Source of the DNA: Dyella jiangningensis
GTDB lineage: Bacteria > Pseudomonadota > Gammaproteobacteria > Xanthomonadales > Rhodanobacteraceae
NCBI RefSeq assembly: GCF_003264855.1
Contig: NZ_NFZS01000001.1
Location: 620,001-684,000 of the forward strand
Direction: 5' to 3'
Length of the DNA: 64,000 bases
Part shown: positions 45,517 through 55,221 of the stretch, piece after piece
How the letters are laid out: each line of letters starts with the position of its first letter
Position numbering within the stretch: the stretch's first letter is position 1
Notes under the pieces: model-generated
Databases searched by the model: none
Told to the model about the DNA's origin: nothing
Seen by the model: only the letters and a program-made list of their open reading frames with translations
Translations under genes and position numbers: made by a program

Positions 45517-47358
45517 TCAGCGGTACATCAAATTGATCGCCACCAACGTCAGCACCAGCACGATAGCCGTCAGCGGCAAGCCGACGCGCAAAAAGTCCTT
45601 GCCGCGATAACCGCCGGGGCCCGCCACCATCATCAATGCCGGGTGGCCTGAGCTGAGCAGGAAGGTGTTGGAGGAGGAGACGGCGACGATCAAGGCGTAG
45701 GCCGACGGGTTGTTGCCGGTGGCAACGGCGACGCTGATGGCGATGGGCACCATCATCACGGTGGCGCCCACGTTCGACATCACCTGCGAGAACAGCAGGG
45801 TCAGGATGGCCAGCGCCAGCTGCAGGATCCAGTGGTTGGTGTGGCCCAGATGCTGCAGCACGCCCTGCGCCAGCCACGCGGCGGCGCCGGTGGCGTCCAT
45901 CGACCAGCCGAGGGGAATCAGGCAGGCGGTGACGAAGATGGTTTTCCAGTTGATGGCCTTGTAGGCCTCATCCATGTTGAGCACACCGGTGAGCAGCATG
46001 CCGATGGCGCCGGTCATCATGGCTACGGAAAGGTCGAGGTGGGTGAACAGCGCCAGGCATTTGGCGAGCACGAAGAAGCCCACGGCCTGCCAGATCTTGC
46101 CGGGGCGCTGTTCTTCCTTGGGGACGTCGGTGACGACCACGAGATCACGGTCTTCACTCGCGAGGGCGAGGTCGCGCCAGCTCGAATGCAGCACCAGCGT
46201 GTCGCCAGCACGGAGGCTCACCGAGCGCACATCATCGCGATAGACCTGATCGCCACGATTCACCGCGAGCACCGAGATGCCGTAGCGCTTGCGCAGGCGA
46301 AGGTCGCCGACGGTCTGCTTGAGGAAGCGTGAGCTGGGCGGGATCACCGCTTCCGAAATACCGGCGCGCGAAGGATTGAACAGTTCGCCCAACTGACGCA
46401 TGCGTGGCGACAATTTGCACAGCTGGTTGTTGGCGAACTGGTTGAGCTGTTCTCGCGGGCCCAATACGCCGAGCACCGAACCGACCCAGATGACATGGTC
46501 GGCGGGCGGGGCCATGCGGGCGTCATTGCCGCTCTTGATGGCCAGGATCAGCGGGGCGCCGTAGAGCTGCTCCACCTCGCCGATGCTCATGCCAACCAGT
46601 GGGCTTTCGGCGGTCACCGTGAGCTCGGCGGTTTCGCCGACGATGCCGTAGGTGTCCGCAAAGTAGCTTTCGGTACGGCCCGGGGTCACCTTCAGGCGCT
46701 CGTCTTCCCGCTCCGGCAACAGCTTCTTGCCGAAGAAATAGAAGAAGCCGACGCCGGCGAAGGCCAGCACCAAACCTACCGGGGTGACGCTGAACAGGCC
46801 GAATTTCGGAATGGTGTGCGCGCCGGCGGGCAGGTTGGCATTCGCGCTGGCCACCAGGTCGTTCAGCACGATCAGCGGTGAATTGGCGATCAGCGTGGTG
46901 TTGGTGGCGGTCAGGATGCAGAACGCCATGGGCAGCAGCAGCCGGGAAATCGGCACGCCGGTGCGCGCCGCCAGGCGGCTGGTCACCGGAATCATCAACG
47001 CGGCCAGGGCCTGGCTGGGAATCACTGCGCTGAACAGGCTGGTGACCAGGTTGATCACCACGCCCAGGCGCGATTCCATGCCGCGCGCCATGCGCATCAC
47101 GAAACTGGCGGTGAGTGTGAGTACGCCGGCCCGGTCCAGTCCCGCGCCCATGATCATGATCGCGATGATCGCGATGACGGCGTTACCGGCAAAGCCGTTG
47201 AACACGCGCTCCGAAGGGATCAGCCCGGTAAGCCCGATGACCACGACCACCAGCAGGGCCACCATGTCGGCACGGATCCACTCCAGCACCAGCATGAGCA
47301 TGGTGAAGCCGACCAGCCCGAGCACCAGGACCATTTCGGGGGTGAGTGCGAGTCCCAC
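45517..47358 (-). CDS. SLC13/DASS-family transporter with two RCK_C (TrkA-C) domains
   Basis: 613-aa inner-membrane protein of the ion transporter/divalent anion:Na+ symporter superfamily. N-terminal helices (MVLVLGLVGFTMLMLVLEW; MVALLVVVVIGLTGLIPSE), the conserved loop ILTATNTTLIANSP, two central regulatory RCK_C domains (about 215-300 and 315-395, VGMSIGEVEQLYGAPLILAI; LRAGDTLVLHSS), then a second transport half with MSNVGATVMMVPIA and SSGHPALMM. GTG start at 47358 with GAAGGAGA upstream is preferred. Substrate could be sulfate, dicarboxylate or another anion. Confidence 0.88.
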   Translation of the reverse strand: MGLALTPEMVLVLGLVGFTMLMLVLEWIRADMVALLVVVVIGLTGLIPSERVFNGFAGNAVIAIIAIMIMGAGLDRAGVLTLTASFVMRMARGMESRLGVVINLVTSLFSAVIPSQALAALMIPVTSRLAARTGVPISRLLLPMAFCILTATNTTLIANSPLIVLNDLVASANANLPAGAHTIPKFGLFSVTPVGLVLAFAGVGFFYFFGKKLLPEREDERLKVTPGRTESYFADTYGIVGETAELTVTAESPLVGMSIGEVEQLYGAPLILAIKSGNDARMAPPADHVIWVGSVLGVLGPREQLNQFANNQLCKLSPRMRQLGELFNPSRAGISEAVIPPSSRFLKQTVGDLRLRKRYGISVLAVNRGDQVYRDDVRSVSLRAGDTLVLHSSWRDLALASEDRDLVVVTDVPKEEQRPGKIWQAVGFFVLAKCLALFTHLDLSVAMMTGAIGMLLTGVLNMDEAYKAINWKTIFVTACLIPLGWSMDATGAAAWLAQGVLQHLGHTNHWILQLALAILTLLFSQVMSNVGATVMMVPIAISVAVATGNNPSAYALIVAVSSSNTFLLSSGHPALMMVAGPGGYRGKDFLRVGLPLTAIVLVLTLVAINLMYR

Positions 47359-47816
47359 TAGCGGGCGTCTCCTTCGCTTGCGCCTGGCGTCAAGGCCGCC
47401 TCGGAGGCGAGGCAAGGCATGGGGAGGCGTGACGGGTCACTCACGCGGCGGCACGGTTCTTATTGAGATGCACCGAGTATAAGCGTCGCGGTCGATTCCG
47501 GGTGAACTTCGGCTGGATGCCGTCCCTCGTGGCGTCAGCGGGGCGTGAGGCTAGGCTGCCTGGCGCGTAGGCCGAAGCCGTCCCGGGCTACAAATCAAAC
47601 GCACATCTCAGATTCGTCCTAAAGAAGCTTGCCGGTCATCAGTGAAAAATGGCCGTGTTTCGTGGTAGCGACCGCGAAATGGCGACGTAGCCCGTTCGGG
47701 CGGCGAGGGAAGACCCCAACGTTTACGACAGGGAAGTCCGGCAAAGGTCGGGCACGCCCGCTTGGCTCGTCTGCGAATCCACTGCTCCAACTTCTAGTCA
47801 AGGATTAATCAGGTTT
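47359..47816. other. Control region and leader of the fimbrial operon
   Basis: 458 nt without a convincing gene. Nothing is recognised in the first 240 nt. A site TCAGATTCGTCCTA (47608-47621) loosely resembles an RcsB-type box. The last 160 nt are GC-rich with two short hairpins, GCCCG/CGGGC at 47690-47701 and CGGGC/GCCCG at 47749-47760, whose arms can also pair crosswise. The pilin gene is preceded by AAGGATTAATCAGG. Confidence 0.5.
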
Positions 47817-48416
47817 ATGAAGAAGACGCTTATCTCGACCGCCATGGCCGCGGTGCTCGGTTTCGCAGCGCTCAGTCCCATGGTCGCCAGCGCCACCGAT
47901 GGCACGATCACGTTCAATGGCCAGGTCACTGACACTACGTGCGTGGTCACCGGCGGCGGCATGGCCACCGGCACCGGCAACATCACCGTGACCCTGCCGA
48001 CCGTCAGCACCTCTGCGCTGCCCAAAGATGGCGTGACCGCCGGTGATACCCCGTTCTCGCTGATCCTGTCCGGCGCCAACTGCACCGATGGCAAGACGGC
48101 TGCCCTGTGGGTGGAAACGACCGCGACGCCGGCCCTGGATACAGCCACGAACGCTCTGAGGAACCAGGCTGCCGGCGGCGCGGGCAACGTGGAGGTGCAG
48201 ATGCTGAATCCGGCCAACAACCAGCAGATCAAGCTGGGCGTGAACGACTACGTCGTGAATGGCCAGACGGTGCTGGCGGCCAACAACCAGCCGGCCGCCA
48301 CCATCTCCGGCAACACCGCCACGTTGAACTACATCGCACAGTACCTCGCTGTTGGTGGCGCATCGACGGCGGGTGCGGTCACCACCTACCTGACCTATTC
48401 GATGCAGTACAACTGA
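47817..48416 (+). CDS. Chaperone-usher major fimbrial subunit
   Basis: 199-aa type 1-like pilin. Signal peptide MKKTLISTAMAAVLGFA to about ASATD, then GTITFNGQVTDTTC, the donor-strand region, a cysteine pair (TTC, ANC) and the C-terminal beta-zipper TTYLTYSMQYN that chaperones recognise. It is the only small subunit in the operon, so it likely forms the shaft. First gene of the operon. Confidence 0.93.
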   Translation: MKKTLISTAMAAVLGFAALSPMVASATDGTITFNGQVTDTTCVVTGGGMATGTGNITVTLPTVSTSALPKDGVTAGDTPFSLILSGANCTDGKTAALWVETTATPALDTATNALRNQAAGGAGNVEVQMLNPANNQQIKLGVNDYVVNGQTVLAANNQPAATISGNTATLNYIAQYLAVGGASTAGAVTTYLTYSMQYN

Positions 48417-48510
48417 TCGTTCTCATCGAGCGTCAGCGGCAAGGCCGGCACGCCGGCCTTGCCGGTCCATCGGACTCATGTCGTCATCCCCATGCTTTGA
48501 GAGCAGTGCC

Positions 48511-49248
48511 ATGAAAGTCTTAAGCCGCGCCTTGTGCGCGATGACCGCCATCGCCGCGAGCCTCAGCTCCGCTTATGCCGGTATCACCATCAACGGTACG
48601 CGCGTGGTGTATCCCGCCGAGCAGCGCGAGGTATCGCTGAGCATGGTCAATGATGGCAAGGAAGCACGCCTCATCCAGGCCTGGGTGGACAGCGGCGACG
48701 CCAGCGAGCGCGCTGAATCCAGCAAGGCACCGTTCCTCATTACGCCGCCGATGGCGCGTGTCGATCCCGGCAAGGGCCAGACGCTGCGCATCATGTTCAC
48801 CGGTACCAACCATCTGCCGCAGGACCGCGAAACGGTCTTCTGGCTCAATGTGCTCGAAATTCCGCCCAAGCCCAAGGCGGGCAACGACGAGGCGGAAAAC
48901 TACATGCAGCTGGCCGTGCGTTCGCGCATGAAGCTGTTCTACCGACCCAAGGGCCTGCCGGGAACTTCCGATGCGGCAGCGGACCAGGTCACCTGGCGCA
49001 TCGCATCGCAGGGCAAGGGTTATGTCGCCGAGTGCGCCAACGACACGCCGTTCAACCTGTCCTTCAGCGATCTTTCGTTCAAGGGCGCCGCGAAGGAGCC
49101 GGCCGTCAGCAAAGGCGGCATGTGTCCTGCCAAAGGCAAAGGAAGCTTTCCTGTCACGGGAGCACCCGATCCCAGCGGCAAGCTGGTCGTCACGGTGATC
49201 AATGACTACGGCGGCTTCAACCCGCACGAGGTCGACGCGTCGCGCTGA
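48511..49248 (+). CDS. Periplasmic fimbrial chaperone (PapD-like)
   Basis: 245-aa chaperone with a signal peptide (cleaved near SSAYAG) and two immunoglobulin-like domains. Family signatures: GTRVVYPAEQREVSL, PPMARVDPGKGQTLRIM and TVFWLNVLEIPPKP, then YRPKGLPGT. Holds pilin subunits by donor-strand complementation until the usher takes them. Start 48511 taken at the signal peptide; the frame extends 33 nt upstream. Confidence 0.95.
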   Translation: MKVLSRALCAMTAIAASLSSAYAGITINGTRVVYPAEQREVSLSMVNDGKEARLIQAWVDSGDASERAESSKAPFLITPPMARVDPGKGQTLRIMFTGTNHLPQDRETVFWLNVLEIPPKPKAGNDEAENYMQLAVRSRMKLFYRPKGLPGTSDAAADQVTWRIASQGKGYVAECANDTPFNLSFSDLSFKGAAKEPAVSKGGMCPAKGKGSFPVTGAPDPSGKLVVTVINDYGGFNPHEVDASR

Positions 49249-49414
49249 TGCCAGCATATGCCCGCCAGTGACCAGGCTGATTCATCGATGGCCACCTGAT
49301 GCCTTGAAGTCAGCCCGCTAAGACTTCTGTTCCGCTACCACTCTCTCCGATTCCGTCGTGCCGCGCGCATGACCGGACGGGAGCTGTCTGCCCAAAACAA
49401 GAGCAGTGATCCCG

Positions 49415-52267
49415 ATGAAAGCGACCCGCACCAAGCATGTTCACGCCGCCAGAGCCCTTGTTCAGGAGCCTCGGGTGACTCGTGTTCGCACGTTGACCCG
49501 ATACGTCATGCTGGCGCTGGGCATCGCGCCCGCCGCCGTACTCGCGGCGCCTGCCGCCGCACCCGCCGGCCCTGCGCTCGAACCGGCCGCCAGCCCGGCC
49601 GTGGTGGAATTCAGCAGCGCTTTCACGGGTTCCAGCCAATCGGTGGACGTGTCGCGTTTCGAAAAGGGCAACCCGGTGCTCCCGGGTAGTTACAACGTCG
49701 ACATCTTCGTCAACGACGGTCGTGTCGCTCGCAAGAACATCACATTCCGCGCCGTCGACGGCAGCGCGGTAGCGCAACCGTGTTTCGATTACGCCACGCT
49801 CGTGCAGATGGGCGTGGATACAAACCGGCTGGATCCTCAGACCGTCAATACACAGAACAGCTGCATCGCCATCGGCGCTGTCAGTGGCGATGCGACGGCG
49901 CAGATGGACGTGGGCGAGCTGCGCCTGGACGTCTCCATTCCACAGGAATCGCTGCGTCGCCAGGCGCGTGGCTACGTGAGTCCGGACTTGTGGGACCAGG
50001 GCGAGACGGCATTCCTGATGGGCTACAACGTCAACGCCTACTCGCTGAACCAAAGCTACAGCGGGCCGCGTACGTCCGGTGGCGGTACGGCCGTGGGGAC
50101 GGATGGCACCCAGGTCGACGTGCAGGGCGCGCAGTATTACGCGGCGGGCCCTGGCGGCAACTACGTGCCCAGCGCCACGGGCAGCTACATGCTCGGCAAC
50201 AACGGCCAGTACGTTCCCGTGCAGCGCGGAACGTACGCGCCAGTACCGCGTGTCGGCTACAGCAGCAACGACGTCAATGCGTACCTCGGCCTCAATCTTG
50301 GCTTGAATGTCATGGGCTGGCGCATTCGCAGCCAGGAAACCGCACAGTGGGACCAGCGCACCGGCCGTACCCGGTGGACCAATATCAACACGACGGCCAC
50401 GCATGACATCACGCGTTGGAAAGCCCAGTTCACGATCGGCGACGGCTACACGCAGGGCGTCGTATTCGACACCACGCCCTTCCGTGGCATCACCATGTAT
50501 AGCGACGACCGCATGCTGCCCGATTCCCAGCAGGGCTATGCGCCCGTGGTGCGCGGCACGGCCAATACGCAGGCGCGCGTGGAAGTCCGGCAGAACGGCA
50601 ACCTGCTCTACCAGACGACCGTGGCGCCCGGCCCGTTCGTGATCGACGATCTTTATGCCACCGGTTACGGCGGTGACCTGACGGTGAACGTGTTCGAGGC
50701 CGACGGCAGCGTGCACAGCTTTCTCGTACCGTATTCGGCCGTCCCGATGTTGTTGCGCCCTGGCGTTGGCCGCTGGTCCATCACCGACGGACAGGTGCAC
50801 AACACGGCATTGCGCAACGACAAGCCTTATTTCGTCGAAGGCACCTATCAGCGCGGCATCAACAATTGGTTGACGCTCTACGGCGGCGTTCAATCCACGT
50901 ATCGCGATCTGTATCACGCCTACCTGGGCGGCGCGGCCGTCAACACGCCCGTCGGCGCGTTCGCGCTGGACGTCACCCGTTCGCGCACATCATTCCAGGG
51001 CGCCGATTCATTGTCCGGCTATAGCACGCGTGTGTCCTATTCCAAGGTGATCCCGTCCTCGGGCACCACCTTCGCGCTGGCGTCTTATCGCTACTCCAAC
51101 GGCAACTTCCTGTCGCTGTCCGACGCGGTGGTCACGCAGGACCTGATGACCTCGATGCACACCAGCAGCCTGACTACCGTGAATCTGATGCGCTCCCGTC
51201 AACGGCTCAACGTGACGGTGAACCAGAACTTCGGGGGCAGGGCCGGCCAGCTGTATTTCAGCGGATCGCGTAATACCTACTGGCAAGGCATGCCGAGCGC
51301 CACGACGTACCAGCTCGGTTACAGCAACACCTACCGCCGCGTGAATTTCGGCATTACTGCCAGTCGCAGCTATACGGCCGGGCCGATGTACAACGGCGCC
51401 CATTATGACAACCAGTTCGGTCTCAATGTGTCCATCCCGCTGGGCGGGCCCTCTTCGCGCAATACGCCGATGCTTCAGTTCTCGGCCATGCACGATGACG
51501 TCATGGGCGACAGCGACCGCGCTGGAATCAACGGCACGTTCGGCAAGGAAAGCCAGTTCAACTATGGTGCGTACGCCTCCTACAACGACTACAGCAACAG
51601 CCGTGCGCAGACCACCGCCAGCGGCAACCTGGGCTGGCAGGCACCATACGCCAACCTCAACGGCAGCTACTCGTACTCCGACCACTACCAGCAGGCGTCG
51701 GTAAGCGCGGCAGGTGGCCTCGTGGTCCATCGCGGTGGCATCACCCTGGCGCCGCAGCTGGATCCCAACAGCGCGATCGGCATCGTGGAAGCACCCGACG
51801 CCAAGGGAGCGCGGGTTTCCAGCAGTGGTCAGGCGACCGTAGACGGCCGCGGCTACGCCGTGGCCAGCAACCTGATGCCGTACCGCATGAATGACGTCAC
51901 GCTGGACCCGTCTGGCACGTCCAGCGACGTCGAACTGCAGACCACGCGCTTGCAGACCGCACCACGCGCGGGCGCGGTGATCCCGCTCAAGTTCGACACG
52001 GTCAGCGGACGAGCCGTGCTGATCCACGCGACACAGGCAGACGGCAAAGTCATCCCGTTCGGCGCCGAGGTGCTCGACGCCGACGGCCAAAGCGTCGGCA
52101 CGATGGGGCAGGGCGGTCAGCTGTTCGTTCGCGGTGCGGAAGATGGTGGCGTGCTGGCAGTGCGCTGGGGTAGCGGCGCCGACGAGCAATGCCACATCCA
52201 ATACGTGCTGCCTGCACGCACCAACGGCAGCGAAGCCATGGCCACGACGGATGCGGTCTGCCGCTAG
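49415..52267 (+). CDS. Fimbrial usher with an unusual loop insert
   Basis: Outer-membrane usher (about 950 aa) that assembles and secretes the fimbria. The N-terminal domain (FEKGNPVLPGSYNVDIFVND), barrel (YLGLNLGLNVMGWRIRSQ; FRGITMYSDDRMLPDSQQGY; GYGGDLTVNVFEADGS) and C-terminal domains (PFGAEVLDADGQSVG; GGVLAVRWG) are all present. Between two early barrel strands, at about residues 212-284, is a Gly/Tyr/Val/Pro-rich insert (GNYVPSATGSYMLGNNGQYV) that usual ushers lack. The signal region is long: about 30 mostly basic residues before the hydrophobic stretch. The ATG at 49415 is assumed; GTGs at 49406 and 49475 are in frame. Confidence 0.93.
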   Translation: MKATRTKHVHAARALVQEPRVTRVRTLTRYVMLALGIAPAAVLAAPAAAPAGPALEPAASPAVVEFSSAFTGSSQSVDVSRFEKGNPVLPGSYNVDIFVNDGRVARKNITFRAVDGSAVAQPCFDYATLVQMGVDTNRLDPQTVNTQNSCIAIGAVSGDATAQMDVGELRLDVSIPQESLRRQARGYVSPDLWDQGETAFLMGYNVNAYSLNQSYSGPRTSGGGTAVGTDGTQVDVQGAQYYAAGPGGNYVPSATGSYMLGNNGQYVPVQRGTYAPVPRVGYSSNDVNAYLGLNLGLNVMGWRIRSQETAQWDQRTGRTRWTNINTTATHDITRWKAQFTIGDGYTQGVVFDTTPFRGITMYSDDRMLPDSQQGYAPVVRGTANTQARVEVRQNGNLLYQTTVAPGPFVIDDLYATGYGGDLTVNVFEADGSVHSFLVPYSAVPMLLRPGVGRWSITDGQVHNTALRNDKPYFVEGTYQRGINNWLTLYGGVQSTYRDLYHAYLGGAAVNTPVGAFALDVTRSRTSFQGADSLSGYSTRVSYSKVIPSSGTTFALASYRYSNGNFLSLSDAVVTQDLMTSMHTSSLTTVNLMRSRQRLNVTVNQNFGGRAGQLYFSGSRNTYWQGMPSATTYQLGYSNTYRRVNFGITASRSYTAGPMYNGAHYDNQFGLNVSIPLGGPSSRNTPMLQFSAMHDDVMGDSDRAGINGTFGKESQFNYGAYASYNDYSNSRAQTTASGNLGWQAPYANLNGSYSYSDHYQQASVSAAGGLVVHRGGITLAPQLDPNSAIGIVEAPDAKGARVSSSGQATVDGRGYAVASNLMPYRMNDVTLDPSGTSSDVELQTTRLQTAPRAGAVIPLKFDTVSGRAVLIHATQADGKVIPFGAEVLDADGQSVGTMGQGGQLFVRGAEDGGVLAVRWGSGADEQCHIQYVLPARTNGSEAMATTDAVCR

Positions 52268-52312
52268 CAACCAATCGAGCGCATCAGCTCAGGTGCGCGA
52301 GAGGAGAATCAA

Positions 52313-53458
52313 ATGAACCTTCATCTATTCAACAGGCCTCGCCGGTCCTTCCAAGATTGTTGGGCCGCGATCGCAGGTGCGCGGCGCGGCGGTAACGTTC
52401 CGCGGGAGAGCCGGGCGAAACCCTCCCTGAAACTATTCTGCGTACGGCTGGTGGCCGTGCTGCTGCTTGGGCTGGGATTCCATGGCACATCGCATGCGAC
52501 GCAGTTGTGCGCGGCGACGACAGGCTTGCCCGGTCCGTTCGCTTTCACCCCTACCGTGGCGGTGTCGAGTTCGTTGCAGCCGGGCGACACCATCCCCGGC
52601 ACGTCCCGGCCGTTCACCATCGCGGGCATGTGCACGCTGGGGAAAGGCACGCCCAGCACGATCCAGGTCGGAAGCAATATCGTGGCGTGCACGCTCGATT
52701 CGGGCTCAACAGAGATATCGCCAGGCATCTACACGACTACGGTGAGTGGTGTCGGCATGCGCTTGCGCGACGGTGCGGGCAACCCCGTGCAGCATGGAAG
52801 TGGCCAGAACTGCTACTCGGTGATAGCGCAGATAGGCGCAGGCGGCTCGTTTAGTTTTTCCGGAACATACGAGCTGGTGCGCATTGCCGGGACAATCCCC
52901 AACGGCGCAAGTCTTTCGGGTGGGCCAACTGGCGCGGGCGCGTGGGCATTCGGCGTGTACAACACCAACGTCGTGCTCAACGCCGACAACGGCAATATCT
53001 ATTCGGGCAGCAGTTCGATTTACCCGATAGGGAACATCACGCTCAAGAACATCGCATGCAATGTGACGGCACCGTCGGTCGTGCGGCTGCCAAGCGTTTC
53101 CACGCGCAGTCTGGCCGGTGGCGGGGCGGGCTCCACCCTTTTCCAGATCGGCTTGAATTGCGATAGCAATACCGTGGTCGGCATTACCGTGGATGCCGCA
53201 CCGGGAATCAACATGATCGATGCCAGCAATGGAATCTTGGACCTGCAGGCTGGCACGGGCGGCGCGACCGGCATCGGTGTGCAGGTGCTCGACCAGAATC
53301 AGCGTCCGCTGGCGATGAAGGTACGCAACGACTTTGGCTCCATCAGCGCCAATGTCACGTTCGATCATTCCTACTACGTCCGCTACATCCGCACGGTCGG
53401 GGCGCTCAACGCTGGCAGCGTGAGCAGCGCGATGACCTTTACGATGGACTATCAGTGA
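52313..53458 (+). CDS. Two-domain fimbrial tip adhesin
   Basis: 381-aa last gene of the fimbrial operon. A 63-residue leader with a late hydrophobic core (LVAVLLLGLGFHGTSHA) precedes a Cys-containing N-terminal domain (about 64-240) that I do not recognise, probably the receptor-binding lectin domain, and a C-terminal pilin domain (IACNVTAPSVVRLPSVSTR to MTFTMDYQ) that joins the shaft. This layout is that of FimH-like adhesins; the ligand cannot be inferred. GAGAGGAGA precedes the ATG. Confidence 0.85.
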   Translation: MNLHLFNRPRRSFQDCWAAIAGARRGGNVPRESRAKPSLKLFCVRLVAVLLLGLGFHGTSHATQLCAATTGLPGPFAFTPTVAVSSSLQPGDTIPGTSRPFTIAGMCTLGKGTPSTIQVGSNIVACTLDSGSTEISPGIYTTTVSGVGMRLRDGAGNPVQHGSGQNCYSVIAQIGAGGSFSFSGTYELVRIAGTIPNGASLSGGPTGAGAWAFGVYNTNVVLNADNGNIYSGSSSIYPIGNITLKNIACNVTAPSVVRLPSVSTRSLAGGGAGSTLFQIGLNCDSNTVVGITVDAAPGINMIDASNGILDLQAGTGGATGIGVQVLDQNQRPLAMKVRNDFGSISANVTFDHSYYVRYIRTVGALNAGSVSSAMTFTMDYQ

Positions 53459-53552
53459 CCTAGGTGCGGTCGGTTTCCGTCTGTCTGGCGAGCGCTTTCA
53501 TCGATGATCGAAAGCGCATCGCCGACAAGTCCGCAAAACGCGGTACTGCGTA

Positions 53553-54257
53553 TCACGTGCGGTAGAGCAGATCCCACACGCCGTGGCCGAGCTTGAGTCC
53601 GCGGCGTTCGAAATGGGTTTCGATGCGCCAGTCGGGTTTCTCTGCGTACTGGCCGGGAGCAATGGCGTTGCGCCATGCCGGCGCCGCTTCCATCACTTCG
53701 AGCATGTGTTCGGCGTAGGGCTGCCAATCGGTGGCCAGGTGCAGCAGGCCATGGGGCGCCATGCGCGAGGCGAGCTGGGCAACGAACTCCGGCTGGATGA
53801 TGCGTCGCTTGTTATGGCGCTTCTTGTGCCAGGGATCGGGGAACCAGATGCGCGCTTCGGCCAGCGTGCCTTCGGGAATCTCGTGTTCGAGTACTTCCAC
53901 GGCGTCGTGCTTGTAGAGGCGAACGTTCTTCGCATCGCGGGCCGCCAGCGCGTTCATCAGGCGACCCACGCCGGGACCGTGCACTTCCACGCCGATGAAG
54001 TTGCGATCGAGATCGTGCTCGCTCGCCCACGCCAGCGCTTCGCCATTGCCGAAGCCGATCTCCAGCACCAGTGGCGCCGTGCGGCCGAATCGCGCAGCGA
54101 AGTCCTGCGGGGCTGCCGAATAGTCGATACCGAAGCGTGCCCAATGGTCATCGAAAGCGCGCTGCTGCGCCGGCGTCATGCGGCCCTCTCGCAGTACGAA
54201 GCTGCGGATGCGGCGCATGTATTCGGGCTTGCTGGCGTCGTCGTGGTCGTGGGTCAT
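53553..54257 (-). CDS. trmB: tRNA (guanine-N7)-methyltransferase TrmB
   Basis: SAM-dependent enzyme that methylates G46 in tRNA variable loops (234 aa). SAM site [18 protein letters not shown], catalytic region [19 protein letters not shown], and C-terminal [18 protein letters not shown] are diagnostic. The reading frame is open upstream through thiG, but the family start [20 protein letters not shown] at 54257 is clear. Often near thiG in this order. Confidence 0.96.
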   Translation of the reverse strand: MTHDHDDASKPEYMRRIRSFVLREGRMTPAQQRAFDDHWARFGIDYSAAPQDFAARFGRTAPLVLEIGFGNGEALAWASEHDLDRNFIGVEVHGPGVGRLMNALAARDAKNVRLYKHDAVEVLEHEIPEGTLAEARIWFPDPWHKKRHNKRRIIQPEFVAQLASRMAPHGLLHLATDWQPYAEHMLEVMEAAPAWRNAIAPGQYAEKPDWRIETHFERRGLKLGHGVWDLLYRT

Positions 54258-54282
54258 GGGGGAGTCCGGAAACAAACGAATG

Positions 54283-54302
54283 CCACCCCGCAGGCGGGGT
54301 GG
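54283..54302 (-). terminator. Hairpin between thiG and trmB
   Basis: CCACCCCGC and GCGGGGTGG with a 2-nt centre. The following sequence on the minus strand is only moderately T-rich (CATTCGTTTGTTT), so termination may be partial. Confidence 0.5.
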
Positions 54303-54361
54303 CGGGCCTTTGCGTTGTGGCTTCGCGGTGCACCCAGGCGGGCGCACCGCGAAGAACTTGC

Positions 54362-55162
54362 TCAGCCGATGGTGCCGTCGATCGGGCTCGAGGCGGAAGC
54401 AAAGCGCTTGCGCGGGATGCGGCCGGCCTTGAAGGCCGCGCGTCCGGCCTGGATCGCCAGCTTCATGGCGTGCGCCATCAGCACCGGGTCCTGGGCGCCG
54501 GCAATCGCCGTATTCATCAGCACGCCGTCGCAGCCCAGTTCCATCGCGATGGCGGCATCGGAGGCCGTGCCTACGCCGGCGTCGACGATGATCGGCACCT
54601 TGGCGTTCTCGATGATCTCGAGCAGGTTGTAGCGGTTCTGGATGCCCAGGCCCGAGCCGATCGGCGCGGCCAGCGGCATCACGGCGACGCAGCCGATCTC
54701 TTCCAGGCGCTTGGCGAGGATCGGATCGTCGCTGGTATAGACCATGACGTCGAAACCGTCGGCGACCAGCGTCTCGGCAGCCTTGAGGGTTTCCACCACG
54801 TCGGGGAACAGGGTGCGCTGGTCGCCCAGCACTTCCAGCTTTACCAGCTTGTGACCATCCAGCAGTTCGCGGGCCAGCTTGCAGGTGCGCACCGCGTCGA
54901 CCGCGTTGTAGCAGCCGGCGGTATTGGGGAGGAGGGTGAATTCCTCGGGCGGAAGCGCATCGAGCAGATTCGGCTGGCCGGCGTCCTGGCCGACATTGAC
55001 GCGGCGGATCGCCACCGTGACGATCTCGGCGCCGGCAGCCTGGGAGGCACGACGGGTTTCGTCGAAGTCTTTGTACTTGCCGGTACCGGTGAGCAGGCGC
55101 GAGCCATAGCTCTTGCCGGCAATGATGAGCGGATCGGCGGAATCGAACGTCTTGATGTTCAT
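54362..55162 (-). CDS. thiG: Thiazole synthase ThiG
   Basis: Forms the thiazole phosphate moiety of thiamine from deoxyxylulose phosphate, dehydroglycine and ThiS thiocarboxylate (266 aa). TIM-barrel motifs: [43 protein letters not shown], and the phosphate site [17 protein letters not shown] followed by [11 protein letters not shown]. Complete. Stands 59 nt after thiS. Confidence 0.97.
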   Translation of the reverse strand: MNIKTFDSADPLIIAGKSYGSRLLTGTGKYKDFDETRRASQAAGAEIVTVAIRRVNVGQDAGQPNLLDALPPEEFTLLPNTAGCYNAVDAVRTCKLARELLDGHKLVKLEVLGDQRTLFPDVVETLKAAETLVADGFDVMVYTSDDPILAKRLEEIGCVAVMPLAAPIGSGLGIQNRYNLLEIIENAKVPIIVDAGVGTASDAAIAMELGCDGVLMNTAIAGAQDPVLMAHAMKLAIQAGRAAFKAGRIPRKRFASASSPIDGTIG

Positions 55163-55221
55163 CGTGTGTCTTCAGGCTGCGCGCGGCGCCCACGGGCGCC
55201 GCAAGTGGCGGATTGCGGCGA

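Noticed and set aside
47640-47816. Cyclic-di-GMP-I riboswitch in the fimbrial leader
   Set aside because: A GAAA loop and GGCGACG followed by GTAGCC were suggestive, but the conserved GACGCAAAGCC and GGGUUACC segments are missing, so the class cannot be claimed.
53553-55193. A single open frame running from the thiG start region through trmB, suggesting a fusion
   Set aside because: The thiG protein is in another frame with full family length, and trmB has its normal start at 54257. The long frame is only a stop-free accident upstream of trmB.
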